Shown here piece by piece: positions 35,640 through 47,989 of a stretch of 64,000 nucleotides of DNA; the stretch's first letter is position 1, and the number at the start of each line of letters is the position of its first letter. The translations under genes were made by a program, and so were the position numbers. Source of the stretch: Podocnemis expansa (lineage: Eukaryota; Chordata; Testudines; Podocnemididae); assembly GCA_007922195.1 (NCBI GenBank), contig ML681992.1, forward strand, positions 41,751,221 through 41,815,220, given 5' to 3'. Below the pieces are notes generated by a model. It was not told the DNA's origin. It did no database searches and saw only the letters and a list, made by a program, of their open reading frames with translations.

Positions 35640-36312
35640 ATTATATATTATATAAAGGTGGATTCCATATCGATAATAAGTCAACAATATGATGTGCTTA
35701 CAAAAAAGGCTAATATAATTCTGGAGTTAATTATTAACAGGGGTGTTATATGAAAAATGTGGGACGTAGTTTTCCTGCACTGCTAGGCATTGGTGAGGTC
35801 TCAGCTAGAGTACTATGCCCACTTCCAGGTGCTACACATTAGTAAAGATGTGGAAAAACCGGAGACAGTCCAGAGGAGAGGAACAACAATGCTAAAAGTT
35901 TTAGAAAACCTGACCTATGAGGATAGGCTAAAAAATAGACTATGGCTGGAGAAAAAAAGGCTGAGAGAAACCTGATACCAGGGTTTAAATAAGGTAAAGG
36001 CTCTTACAAAGAGGATGGTGATCAATTGTTCTTTTTGTTCAGTGAAGGTAAAGCAAGAAGCAGTGGGCTTAATCTTCAGCGAGGGAGATTTACTTTAGAT
36101 ATCAGGAAACACTTTCTAATTAAAATGGTATTTAACATCTTCAATATGTTTCCAGAGGAGGTTGTGGAATCCCCATCACTGGAGATGTCTAAGAACAGGT
36201 TGGATAAACACCTGTTACAATTGGTCTAGGTTTACTTGGCCCTGCCTTAGTATGGGACCAACCTGATGATTTCTCAAAGTCCATTCCATCCCTTCATTTC
36301 TATGGGTCTATG
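35640..36312 (+). mobile_element. CR1 LINE, ORF2 C-terminus and 3' end
   Basis: Coding phrases run LVRSQLEYYAHFQVLHISKD (from 35,788), QRRGTTMLKVLENLTYEDRL, then across frames the ORF2 end (gttgtggaatccccatcact at 36,160) and the 3' terminus tttctatgggtctatg at about 36,298. Upstream, caatatgatgtgcttacaaa and aattattaacaggggtgtta extend the match. 5'-truncated with stops. Confidence 0.85.
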
Positions 36313-36339
36313 TTTATGGTTTGAATTGGAGACATAATT

Positions 36340-36567
36340 TTCAGCTCAGACTGACACAGCCATAATAGCTTTGATAGTGCTCGTGTGCTACAAAGAGAAG
36401 AGCAGTCACGGTGGTCAAAGTGGCAGGAAGGGCTAGCAGCCCAAGCAAATATATGCTGTTTCACAGAACTTGATTCATATATGGTGACTAGCCCATCCCA
36501 CCTTTGAGGTACACTTTAAATTTTAGCTGGCATGTCTACCCAAACAGCTCAAACTGCAGACATACCC
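36340..36567. mobile_element. Possible half-decayed miniature element
   Basis: The right side ends aaactgcagacataccc, the usual right terminus of the ggctatgtct elements. The left end is not clearly found. Tentative. Confidence 0.25.
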
Positions 36568-36569
36568 TC

Positions 36570-39500
36570 AGTCTCCCAGGGCTGGCTTCTGTTATCAGAG
36601 GTCAGAACTGCAGCATCTACCCTGAATGGCCAGGGACTTCTCACCGGAGGCCAATTTTTAAGGCAACAGAGTCTCAGCACTAGTAAAAATACTGCAAGAG
36701 TTGGCAACTCTGATGAGGGTCCAGGTGGGGAGATGTATGTTCTCCCTCCTGTATATAATTCAATTATCTTTTCTGCTGTACTCTCTACCAAATAGTTATA
36801 ATTATACCTGGATGGCCTAAGGGCAGCCATAAGGGGCAATCCCAGGTTGTCCAACTTCAGCTAAGCCATATTGCCGCAGACTGGTCCAAAGCCTATAACC
36901 AGTATGAATACAATGAGATTTCTATCTATCACATGTATTCCTCCAGACACTCACATTTTGGAAGTGGACAGTTACAGACTTGTAACCACATAAAAATCCT
37001 TGTATGTGCTTCGTGGCACCCAGAAAACTGTCACTTGGGGTGTGGGGGAGGGGCTAATCTTTGGTAAGTTTACTAGCCTCAGTGCAGGTTCTTTTATTGT
37101 TTTCAATGTTTTTTTCTATAATGATTTTTCCTTAAAAATTGATGTGCTTCCTTATAAAGAGCAGCACTATAATTTACACTCCCAGCAGTTACAATTGCTT
37201 GTAGCATTTTAAGAGAAAGTAAGATACAGACAAGACTGGCCAGTTTAGACAGTCTGGCATGCTGGGAATATCATATAGTCTATGCAGGAAACTCTGATGC
37301 CTGGAAAACCTTTGTTCAGAGGGAAAGAAATGTGGATCTCTTTCCAAGGTAGGTGAAAGCTGAAGAGCTGAGAGTCTAGAATGCGTAGCTTCAAAGAACT
37401 GCAGAGGAGGAATACAAATTCAGTTTCCCTGAATTGTGATAGGCCCCACGGTTTTTCGACAGGGAATGGGAGAGGCAAGTCCCATTTCCCCAGTCTAGCC
37501 CCCATTTGTATGCTGTGTGTAGGGATTCTCCATGAGGGGATCCTTGCAGATAAATTTTCCTAGTGAGTTTCATACCCATGGATTTTATTATAGAAGGGGA
37601 TGATTGGGTGCTGATGTTTAAACCTTTCCACAATGGATAGCCAATAGGGTTAGTTCAGATTTATACTTATAATTGAGAGCAGAATTTGGTCCCCAAAAGA
37701 TCAAAATTGGACGGTTTCATTAAAATTTGCACCACAACCTACTAGCTAAAATTTATTTTCATTTAGCTACTTTTTAAAGCATCAAACTTCTAATTAATTC
37801 ATAACAGCCAGGGAATAATAATCAGCGAAGCAAATATTATTTATTTTAAGAGGTCCCAAAATGATCACTTGCTAAGTAAAATATCTTTTTAGTTAGACAG
37901 ATGAGGTTTTCTGATTTTTCAACTGGAGTAACAGAGCCCAAGCAATGATCACATCAGCACATCTTGTTTTACCCATAAAAGTTTAAATACACAGGAGAGG
38001 GTTTCTATGATCTGAACCAGCTAATATACTCTCCCGTGACTTATCTAAAGCATAGGAAAAAATAACAATGGGAAATAAACTCCTGTTGTTCCAGACACAG
38101 CACTACATTGTGAACAAGAACACCAAAGAATATATGTCCTATAGGTGCAATATTGCTAAATTTTCCTAGCATCACACTAATAAAAAAGGCAGCAAATATG
38201 AGACCGAATCATCAAAGACTGTCTGAAAATAATGCAGCTATTTACAGTTTTAGATGGTGTTTGTTTATCTCCAGTTATTCACATTTTTCAGAAATATGAA
38301 ACTGGTTCATCCAATAATATTTTCTTTTAACTGTCGGGGGGGGGGGGAAGGGAGCAAACAACAATTAAGCCATGGATTAGCCCTCGTAGGGACTTAAAGA
38401 GCTATGTTTTGCTTCAAGTAACATTAAACATCTCATGCTGTCTACATAATTTTTTGTCCTGCCTACCACTAAAACAATTATTAGGGAGTGATCTTGCCAA
38501 TGTAACATTTGTACTTCAGCAAATAGCCATCTACTTTGTATGGCTCCAATGCAATTATTTTATTCTGGCTATTATTCTGTCTAAGAACCAAGATAACACC
38601 ATTATTCAAACAGAAATGAAAACAATTTCGGTTCTAGGACAACAGATCATAAATTGAATAGCTACAAAGATAATTGCATTTATTTAGAGCTTAAGGAACT
38701 CAGGGCCAAGCTAAATCAAATGCAGTATAGAATAAAGTGCAAGTCCTATTGAAGACTCTGAGCCAAAAGCAGCTGTGACCTAAACCATTATATAAGCAGC
38801 ATACAAGTAATCTAGACACAAATGTGTGTGAGCAGCAAAACAGTGTAACATGCACCAGCATTGCTTTTAATATGGCAGATTCATCGGCATATTCTAGAAA
38901 CTTAGCACTATTCTGGTAGTGTAAAGTTGTCATAAATCTGACTTGAGCAGCATTCATCTGCTGAAATATACCGGCAAATCTGTTTGTCTTCTCTTTTCTA
39001 GCAAAAAGGAGAGGATGTTAACAAGAGCTCCAGCCCAATCCAATTCATACTGTCTTCCTTTCCCCTAAGGAATTTTAGTTATTACCATCTTTAATACCAT
39101 TTAAAAACACAAACTGCACTGGATGAGGGGGGAATTTCTTGCAAAAACTCTCCACCATTAACGGGAAAAGGAATAAGGCACAATGTTAAAATGAAAGCCT
39201 CCTTAGAACTTTACATTTCAAATTCTCAGCAGTTTCTCTCTGTCTTTCTTTTAATAAATCATTCAAAGATTTAAATTGTGCATTTGCTCACCAAGGTCTA
39301 TGCACTTGACACCTAGAAACTCATTTGACTGTTTTGTTCTATACAGTGACAGGGTCATGTTCATGCCTTCGACTTTCTAGACCCATTTATTCCATCATAG
39401 TTAAACAACAGTACCTTATACTCTGACACGAGAGGGATGTAGCAGGAACACAAGTTAACAGTATGGTATAATACAAAACAGAAGGTGGGTTCTCTACTTG

Positions 39501-39580
39501 TTTACACTAGTTTAAAGCTGATGTGAGAAGAGAAACATGACTACATATTTAAAATTACAATAGGCGCCAGCCTCAGCACT
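36570..39580. other. No gene recognised
   Basis: AT-rich unique sequence with a poly-G run near 38,335-38,348. No coding signal. Confidence 0.5.
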
Positions 39581-39584
39581 CCAG

Positions 39585-40262
39585 AACAGGGGTGGATCTG
39601 GCGTCCCGGTTCAATGGATGCACTACACTAAACTGGGGAGGGGAACCTAACCACCTGTGACCTTGTACTCAGCTTCAGCATTGCAAATGTAATTCTGGCT
39701 TGGTGCAGACAGGGGGCTCCAGAGCAGGAGGTGTTAGAGAGACATCCTGCCCTGTGCTCACCTGACTCCGGCAGTTCTTTTCCCCCCAGGCTGGGCTTGG
39801 CACTGACACTTTGTGCACAGGGTTTCAGTGCCACTCTTTTTTGGTCCCCAGGCCCATGCTTTGTGCCAGGTCACAAAGCTGCTGTCTCCAATTTGAGCCA
39901 ACCATTTCTCTGTCATGATGGAAGGGCAGATAGGCCAAACATGATTGATGCTGTATGCCAGATCACAAAGCCACTCAGACACCTCTTCAAGATGACAGAG
40001 TGATGGCTGGTCTAAAACAACATGATGCTGTGACTCCTGCCCCAGGCCACCATGACCAAAACGAGGCACCCAGTCCCATGGGATGGAGCCATCCCAGGAG
40101 AGGAGGGGATGAGTGACAGACAAGCTTAGTCTGCAACCCCCCTCCCACGGCCTACCTTCCACATTGAGTGGGGATAAGTGTACATTTCCCTGATTCTGCA
40201 CTGTTGTTTTAATTATTTCCAGGGATTCATATGAAGCCACAAACCCTGCTACAGTCACCCTT
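39585..40262. other. Moderately GC-rich block, unclassified
   Basis: Holds the longest uninterrupted N-free frame in the window (minus strand, 40,258-39,758, 166 codons). I do not recognise the peptide. There is no visible promoter, splice signal or codon pattern to support a gene. Boundaries are set by composition. It could be the interior of an unrecognised mobile element. Confidence 0.35.
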
Positions 40263-40264
40263 CC

Positions 40265-41390
40265 TCTGGAATAGCAAATGAGTGTGAAAGATTTGTTTTA
40301 CTCATAAATGCCTAGGTTATGCTCTCCTAGCATGTTTACACTGGAATAAGACAGTTGATTTCCAAATGCCAGATCACCATTCATCATGCAACTCGGCCAT
40401 TCTCAGCAGTTTTCCAACTTCCATTTCCATTCATGTCATAGCTGGATTTAGCCATCAATCTTTAACAGCTGATGGTCTTACTTCCCTTCTCACATGCAGG
40501 CCCCCAAATTGTGTAGCTGAAATAAAAACAATGTTCTTGTTATGCTAAATGTATTTATTGTGATTGCTCCTGATTTCATATGCAAAGGTATTGAAGGCGA
40601 TCAACTTTAAGTGAGCTCAGAATGAGACCCTGGGAGTCCTAATTAGGGCGGTGGGGAGGGGACAATAATGGAAGTCATAAACAACTGGAGATCACTTCTT
40701 CCTGTTTCTTTAGAGACACGGCAGAACCACAGTAGCCACTGATGACAGCGCAGTGACGTTTATTTGACTTAGTTATGCCGCTGATAGGAATAATGATAAG
40801 CTTCTACTTCATTCCTCCAGGATGCCCTAAGAGAACAGCTTTTCAATATTTCTTCACTGCCTTTAAATGTTTAGATTTATACTCATTTGATCCGAGTAAT
40901 AATTATTTAACTTCTCTGTGAAAAAGATGATCCTTCTCTCATTGGCCTTACCCTCCCTGCTGACATTTCAGTTTTATCTTTCAGAGCCATGAATTATTGA
41001 TTCAACGATGCAAGTCCCTTCAAACTACTGAACTACTCACCATTGTACTGATGCAAATAGCTAATAAGTAAGCAGACTATAAAATGATTTTATGCAGTTT
41101 TAAAACAATATCATAAAATCTTAGTGTATCCTGTGCTGTCACTAGTGATATTCAGGTAATAAATTTCAGCTTGTTACTCTTGGGCTTTATGTTCTGAACA
41201 GCAATCTTCAAATTAGCTTCAGATTCATATTTCATGGAGATTACACATTAATTCTGGCTGAGAAACTCGCTGTTCTTGCAGAAGTCCCTTTCAGCTCCTC
41301 TTCTTTATCAAACCTGACTAGGATACTCAAAATTAAAAAAAAAACAAACAAACCATCCTTCATAGTCCCTCTAGCTACTGCTAGTGTAAA
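40265..41390. other. No gene recognised
   Basis: Unique AT-rich sequence; nothing supported. Confidence 0.5.
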
Positions 41391-41394
41391 TCGG

Positions 41395-41681
41395 GGTCTA
41401 ATGCTTTTCTCAGTTACACTGGTGTATATCAGGAGAAAAACTCCATGGGAACCAGTACTGTTGCACCAGTATATGATTGGTGCAGGTGAAAGGACAGTCT
41501 GATACCCGAGTTTCACTTCAAGTGTTCGCTTATACAGCTGAATGGTGGTCTGATTCTTTTCTCAGTTACATGGGTGTATATCACGGGAAAACTCCACAGC
41601 AATCATTCCTGATGCAGCAGTTTACAATTGTTGCAGGTGAGAGGACAGTCAGATGTCCTAGTTTCACTGCAAGCGCTTATA
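41395..41681. repeat. Local tandem duplication, about 152-bp period
   Basis: Copy 1 (41,395-41,534) and copy 2 (41,547-41,681) share ttttctcagttaca, ggtgtatatca, the string around gtgcaggtgaaaggacagtc or gttgcaggtgagaggacagt, and end in cgcttata. Each copy holds the ancient motif ttacactggtgtatatcag. Diverged, so not recent. Confidence 0.75.
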
Positions 41682-41689
41682 AAAAACTT

Positions 41690-42296
41690 GGCACGCTGTA
41701 CACAAAATGATGGAAGTACCAAGGGCAGCCCCTGGTATTAGCTGCATATGGACATTATCATTAAAACAGAAAGGAGGTTATTGTATATTACAAACATGAA
41801 AGAAGTGTGGTACGGTACACACTTATGATAATTCAAAATACAGACAACCTGAAAAATTACCATTGTAGAGGACCCTGTTATCGTAGTGAATCTGCAATAG
41901 TTAATCAACAGAGGTTTGATGGTCCAGTTCTCTGGTTTCTCTTTCTTTTTCTTTTGTTATTGGACATGGAAATCTCTGAGGTTTTCCTACTACAAGCACT
42001 GTTATATGCTGACTGCTGAGATGGTGCTAAAGTGCAAAAGAAACCACCAGAATTTAGGAAATAAAACATAATGTTTGCAAGTTTATTACTGTCTGTCTTC
42101 ACACAGGACAGCATAGCAACATAGCAATTAAGTTTGTTACTAATGGTTACTTTTCTCTGACGCTGATTATTCCAGAGGAGACACTTGGGCTTCGCCTAGA
42201 TAGAAGAGAATGCTTTGCAAATATATTAGCTCAGTTGGGTTAGCTAAACATGATTAAAACCCTCATTCAGAGGACAAGTTTGCAGCCTACTTGTCA
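41690..42296. other. No gene recognised
   Basis: Unique AT-rich sequence. Confidence 0.5.
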
Positions 42297-42304
42297 GCCT
42301 ATGC

Positions 42305-42514
42305 CAGCATTTCCCAACGTGTGTGTGACAGCATACATGTGTGCTCTCAAAGCCTGTGCAAGTGTGCCACAAATTTTTTCATAAGACTACTTGGAGAGTT
42401 CTGGATGGGCTCATGAATATTTGTGAGTTAATTTGGAGATTAAATGGTGGCGTGCCTTAAAATTATTAAAGGCATCGCGGTGTTTCACAGCAAAGAAAAG
42501 GTTGGGAAGCACTG
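42305..42514. mobile_element. hAT miniature element with 8-bp duplication
   Basis: Ends cagcatttcccaac and inverted cagtgcttcccaac. Duplication gcctatgc (42,297-42,304) against gcctatac (42,515-42,522), 7 of 8. Length 210 bp, non-coding. Confidence 0.85.
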
Positions 42515-42519
42515 GCCTA

Positions 42520-43980
42520 TACTATAACACAGTCATCTAACATGGTTTTGAACAAGTTAAGCCAAGCGTTTAATACATTTTCTGTCAAAACTTTGTTTTT
42601 TGACAGAATGTTTTTATTGATTAATTTGAAATTTCTCTGTAAATGTGTTTTTGTCAAACATTTTCAGCTTTTTTTTGATGGAAAAAGAAAACAGAAAAAA
42701 TGCTTTTAGCGTACTGAAAATTTAAAAAAAACAAAATTGTTTTAATTTTTCAGGTTTTCATGAAAAAATTGAAAGTCTCAAAACCATGCTGGTGGAAAAC
42801 CAAATAATTTGATTTTTTTTGCAAGATTCCAAAAGTTCCCTAAAGGCCTAGGTTTAACCTGCATCTTAATAGGGATTTTGTTCAACAGTATTAAACTAAC
42901 ATGACTGAGTTAACTTGATTTGGGGGTGGGGGGACCTCAGCAACAAATCCTTTACCATCTTCTGCATCAGCCTCAGATATGAGATTAAGAAGTTGACTAA
43001 CAAGTAAGCAGAATTTTCAAGTCTTCAGGAGTTCCATAGGTTCTAATGTTATTTGAAACAGAACATATTTCAGGTCTTCTAAAGTCCAATGTACGTATAA
43101 AATTACCCCTTAGCTCTGAGTTGCGAAGAAGCTTGGTTTTCAGGAAGGACTGATCTCCTCAGCACAAGTCTTCTGTGCTAGCTCCTCAAATCCACACTGA
43201 TGCAGCCATAGTCACACTATAATTTGGATTTTATCTGATATTCTTTTGACTGCATTCATTGTTGAGTTGCATCATAGACCTGCAACTCAAGTCACCACAC
43301 TTTGGTATCACAGACATGACAAACTTTGACTGGTTCTTAGAGAGAGACAGGCACTGAGAATAGCAATATGGCTGGCCATGACACTTGGTATTCTAAGTGT
43401 ACCCATTATCTGCTGAGCCAGTCTTATCCACTCTGCCAAGCTAATGTTATCTTCATCTACACTGCAAACCCTCATGGATTAGACTAAGAAAGTTCACATT
43501 TGTTTGGAACTCTGTAGCATGTATACCTACATATAGAAATAAACACCTAATTGTAGCTGGAAAAGAACATTATGGTTGCAAAGTTAAGCATTAAACATTT
43601 AGGAAATACCGTGATTAAGGCTGTCCATGAAACCTTATGATGGCCTCCTCTTGTATATGAATTTGAGACAGTCTTTAATTACATGATCATATAACACTTT
43701 CCCATTAGATCCATAATTCCAAAGTTCTTAACTTTTGAGTACTTGCCTTTGCATTCTCAGTGATCTTTCAGTGTATGCAATTTAATGTGATTAGTATACT
43801 ACCATGGCACAATCGTCTCAATATTGAGTGTCACTCTGTGTTCTTACCCAAATTCTGTTTGAGGTATGTTGTTTTTTTCAGTGGGGTTTTTTTTCATCAT
43901 TGTGATTACAAACATTTTTCAAGTGCTACTATTTTTTGGAATTTTTAGCAGATTTTGTTTCAAGAGTGTGCAGTATAAAT
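42520..43980. other. No gene; AT-rich repeat at 42,575-42,850
   Basis: 42,575-42,850 is built of ttttgtcaaa, gaaaattt and ttttcatgaaaaaatt strings and looks like an old AT-rich interspersed repeat, similar in style to 9,650 and 53,370. The rest is unique. Confidence 0.45.
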
Positions 43981-44788
43981 GCTACAGGGGGGGCAAGTTA
44001 TACCTAACCAATCTGACCGCCCTCTCTGATGACATGACTAGCTCTGTGGATGTGGGAAAAGCAGTGAACATGATTTACTTTAACTTTAGCAAAGCTTTTG
44101 GTATAGTTTGCCACAGAATTCTTGCAAGTGAGTTAGGAAGTATGTGTTGGATGAATGAACTATAAGGTGGATAGAAAGTTGGTTGGATTGTCCACTCAAT
44201 GAGTAGTGGTCAACAGTTTGATGTCTAGTTGGAAGCCAACATCAAGTGGAATGCCCCTTTGTTGGTCCTGAGGCCAATTTAGTTCAATATCTTCCTTAAT
44301 CAGATGGATGAGGGGAAGGATTGCATCCTCAGCAACTTCATAGATAACATGAGGCTGTGGGGAGAGGTAGGTATGCTAGAGAATAGGGATAGGATACAAT
44401 GTGACCTACTCAAATTAGAAGATGCGGCAGTAGAAATCTGATGAGGTCATCATAGACACATACAGAGTCTTGCACTTAGAATGGAGGAATTTCCAACATT
44501 ACTACAGACTTGGGACCAACAGACTAAGCAGGAATTCTATACAGAAGGACCTAGGCTTTACTGGATGTGAGTCAACAGTGTGCCCTTGGTGCCAAGAAGG
44601 CTAATGGCATACAGGGCGGCATTAGCACCATCACTGCCAGCAGACCAAGAGAAATGTTATTCCCCTTTATTAGGCAGCATATCTGAAGTATTGTGTCCAG
44701 TTTTGAGCACTCCATTACTAAAGAGATATGAGAAACTGGAGAAAGTTCAGCTGAGGGGGGAGAAACAAAAGTGATTAGAGGGATGGAA

Positions 44789-45833
44789 CAGTGGTTCCCA
44801 ACTTGGAGTCTGGGGACCCCTGGGGTCTGTGGAGTTATTGCAGGGGATCTGTGAATACATCCAACCTTAGCCACTGCGAGCCAGCAATCCATGTTGGAGA
44901 GGGCTCTAAATCAGGGGTGTCAAACTTCCAGCCTGTGGAGCTGCTGCCTGGGCTGTGCCTGGAAGCTGTCTGTAGCACTGAATTGCAAAAACAGGCTCAG
45001 GCACTGCAGGGGGAAGAGTGCTTCGGACTCACGTGATCCAAGTCACAGCACAGGGGAACAGAGGGAAGTGCTCCAGCCAATCCTGGCTCGGCTCAGCTCT
45101 GGTCCACCAACCAATCAGAGTTTCAGTTACAGCAGGCCAGGCTGGCTCTGGAGAGCCACCACACTGCCCCCCCCCCACGCCAACTGTTCACTGTCAGTCA
45201 GTCAGCATGCTATTTTGATTGACAGCATATTGCACAAATCATAAACAAAAAAGGGGCCATGGGGCCCACATGGGAAAAAGTCAATCAAAAGCCACCCATG
45301 ACTAAGCTAATCAAAGGCCATCATTCTGAATGACTGACATTGATGGCCAGGAGAGGGAGAGGCAAGAGCCTAGCCTGCCTGTGACTGAGATTGATTTTTT
45401 TGCCTGCCATTAGGAGGAAGGGGAAGAGGTAAGGGGGGGCCCAAGGCAGGGAAAAGGGAAGATGTGGGAGAGCCTGTGAGGTTGGGGAAGGGAAAGGGGA
45501 GCCCATGCCACTATGAACATGGAAGAAGAAAGGGTTGGGGAGTCCATGTGGCCACATGGCCCACGACAGGTGTCCTGCCTTCCAATGTGGCCCCTCACAT
45601 TGAATGAATTTGATGCCTCAGCTCTGAATGAATTGCATTTGCCTTCTGAGAGCAGCCACACCCTGGATATGTCCCCACCCCTTGGGATCAGGCAGGGACC
45701 AGGTCCTCCATTAACCTTCTGTAGCACCACTGTCTGTGGTCAGTCCTCAATAACAAATATCATCATTTGAGGGTCTACAATTTTTTTGATGTTAAAAAGG
45801 GGTCCTCATATTTGAAAAGGTTGGGAATCACTG
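44789..45833. mobile_element. Outer hAT element inserted in CR1
   Basis: Ends cagtggttcccaactt and inverted cagtgattcccaacct. Target duplication ggatggaa (44,781-44,788) against ggctagag (45,834-45,841): diverged, but both align to the same place in CR1. The total of 1,045 bp includes an inner insertion of 710 bp, so the original was about 330 bp. Non-coding. Confidence 0.8.
44912..45621. mobile_element. Inner hAT element inserted in outer hAT
   Basis: Begins caggggtgtcaaact; the right end inverted reads ctgaggcatcaaatt. Target duplication ctctaaat (44,904-44,911) against ctctgaat (45,622-45,629), 7 of 8. Length 710 bp. The interior has G/C-rich tracts and frames with no recognisable transposase, so it is non-autonomous or decayed. 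Its terminal sequence differs from the outer element, so a different hAT family moved it. Confidence 0.75.
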
Positions 45834-46249
45834 GGCTAGAGCATGTGGGTTATAAGGAGATGCTGAGGAAACTGGATGTATTTGGTCTGTATAAGAGAAC
45901 AGCAAGGGGCTGGGGGGGTTTGATAGCAGCCTTTAACTACCTGAAATTGGGTTCCAAAGAAGAAGAAACCATTCTCAGTGGTGGCTGATTATAAAAGAAG
46001 GAACAATTGTCGCAAATTGCAGGTGGGGAGACCTAGATTTGCTATTAGGAAAAGCTTGACGATAGTGAAGGACTGGAGTGGGTTACCTGAGGTGGTAGAA
46101 TCTCCATTTTTAGAGGTTTTTAAAGTGTGGCTTGACAAAGCCCAGGCTGGAATGATTTAGCTTGGCCCAGTCCTGCTTTCAGCAAAGAGTTGGACTAGAT
46201 ACCTCCTGAGATCCCTTCCCACCCTAACATTCTGTGATTCTATAGAAAA

Positions 46250-46400
46250 CTTACACAGAGGGGAAAAAGAGATACATAAAAGGGGAAGTGACTTTCCCCA
46301 CCATCACGCAGCAGAGTAAGTGAAGAACCAGGAATGCAATACGTTCTTCTAATGTCTTAGTCATGTGGTCTATCCACTAGAACATTCTACCTCTCATACC
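46250..46400 (-). repeat. MIR-like SINE fragment
   Basis: aagtgactttccccaccatc and ggtctatccactagaacatt on the plus strand parallel the element at 21,430, so the SINE lies on the minus strand. It directly abuts the CR1 3' end. Confidence 0.5.
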
Positions 46401-46404
46401 TCAA

Positions 46405-47985
46405 ACTTTTTTCCACTAATTCTCACAACATTTTAAGGTCAAGAGATGTGCAATAAAAATGCTTCCAGAATCATTAATTGAATATGAAAATGTAAATGTC
46501 AAAAAGAAGTATCTACTAAGACCTTGAGATGGAGAAAACATGATGAAAACACTAAGAAATATGATAGTTTAACAGTAAGAATTGGAAAATACTTTTGAAG
46601 CTAAAAGCAGTAATCTGAAATTTTAAAGATAGTGGGGCTAGCATGATATGAATTCATTTTACTGACATCCCATAGTGGGTTTATCACACTTTGTGTTTTA
46701 CTGCAGTGCTGGGTCCAAAGTATTCATAACAACTACAAAATGTATCCATATTACCACTTTAGAAATACTTTAGAATTTCTCCGTAGTGAGACATTCAAAA
46801 GAGCATTAAAATCCATCAGCTCCTAGAGCATGCACTTACAGTCAGCAAGCATAAGCCTTGAATAGCACTGAAATCTGCTCTGGGCAAAGAAGAGTATATA
46901 AACACCAGTTCGCCTGTCTTTTTACCTAGAAGGAAAAGTGCTAAATAATAGAGGACGCAGAAGCATGAAGCATGAGAACTCATATGATCAAAAGCCTTAC
47001 TGAAAAATATAAACAATTGCCCATCATGGTCTGTCCAAAAATGTTCAAGGATTATTGAGTGAAAATGTTCCATTCTCTTGTATTTCCTTGAAATAATAAG
47101 CAATAGGATAGTTCTCAAAATTTTGAGTTAAGACCCTATCATGTCTGCTGGATTCATAATTTGGCCTTCTTCCTTATGTCTTCTTACCCCTGAGAACAAC
47201 TGATGTGTCTCATCTCCAGAGGTGTTGGAACTATGCTTTATAGTGGGAATGTTCAAAGTTGTTATTACTACCTCAAGTCAACCTCACCCCTAATTCACTC
47301 CATTTCCCTCAATTCACTCTTCATCTTTTCCTTTGTCTGTTTTTGTTCTTGTGTGTGTGCACATTTCATTTTACATTTTTTTCTCTCCAGAAATTTTCTC
47401 CCTTCTACTTCTCTACCACTGTGCAACACTATGTGCAGCTCTCTCACTCTCCCCCTCATCTTTCTCTTTCAGACTTATTTTTTTCTCTCACATTGGTTCT
47501 CTTCCTTTTTCATCTATCTATAAAGGCTCTCCCCACCTTTCTCTACCAATTTGTCTTTCTCTCTCCACAACTCTTGCTTCTGGCTAAGGCCTTGAGATTT
47601 AACCAAAGGTGTCAGTCAACTGGTGGAAACTCCTGTGTGTACACTTGTATTTCAGTTTAAGAGTGATTGTTATCATTAAATCAACTAAAAGGAACTAGTT
47701 TCGGCTAACACAAAATAAAATGCTCTTAAATGAAAGAAAACACAAGGATTTGCACTGGTTTAACAAAATCAGTTAAAAACCAAATTAAATGAAGCTTGTG
47801 CAACTTTCTTATGCAAACAAAGGCTAGTTCTCCTTTTTAGTATTTCCATTCCCTTGCAGTACAAATCCCTCCTCTTACTGGAATTTCCATTGCTCTATGA
47901 TAGAGTCTACACAGACTCTCAGTACAACAGTTCCAAAAAAAAAAAAAATCTGGACATGTTCTGGAACCTCTGTGTATATGATAGA
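46405..47985. other. No gene; pyrimidine tract at 47,280-47,580
   Basis: The middle is strongly C/T-biased on the plus strand, which keeps three plus-strand frames open (up to 133 codons) without any recognisable protein. A 14-base A run lies near 47,935. Confidence 0.5.
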
Positions 47986-47989
47986 GAAT

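Larger units (their letters stand above)
43985..46248 (+). mobile_element. CR1 LINE, RT to 3' end, interrupted by nested hATs
   Basis: Coding phrases before the insert: an RT segment with VGKAVNMIYFNFSKAFGIVC (from about 44,048), where FSKAF is the conserved RT box, then decayed frames through 44,780 (IFLNQMDEG-like and LSNFIDNMRLWGE-like stretches). After the insert the ORF2 C-terminus continues from 45,842 (complete with gtgtggcttgacaaagccca), and the element ends ccctaacattctgtgattct at about 46,225. 5'-truncated. Removing 44,789-45,841 restores continuity. Confidence 0.88.

Noticed and set aside
39758..40258. Minus-strand frame of 166 codons
   Set aside because: Longest N-free frame, but the peptide is not recognised and there is no promoter, splice or codon evidence; left as an unclassified block.
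41395..41681. CRISPR-like array
   Set aside because: Only two diverged copies without spacer structure, in a vertebrate genome.
47203..47660. Three plus-strand frames of 84-133 codons
   Set aside because: Pyrimidine tract gives Phe/Leu/Ser-rich frames in all three phases, which is a composition effect.
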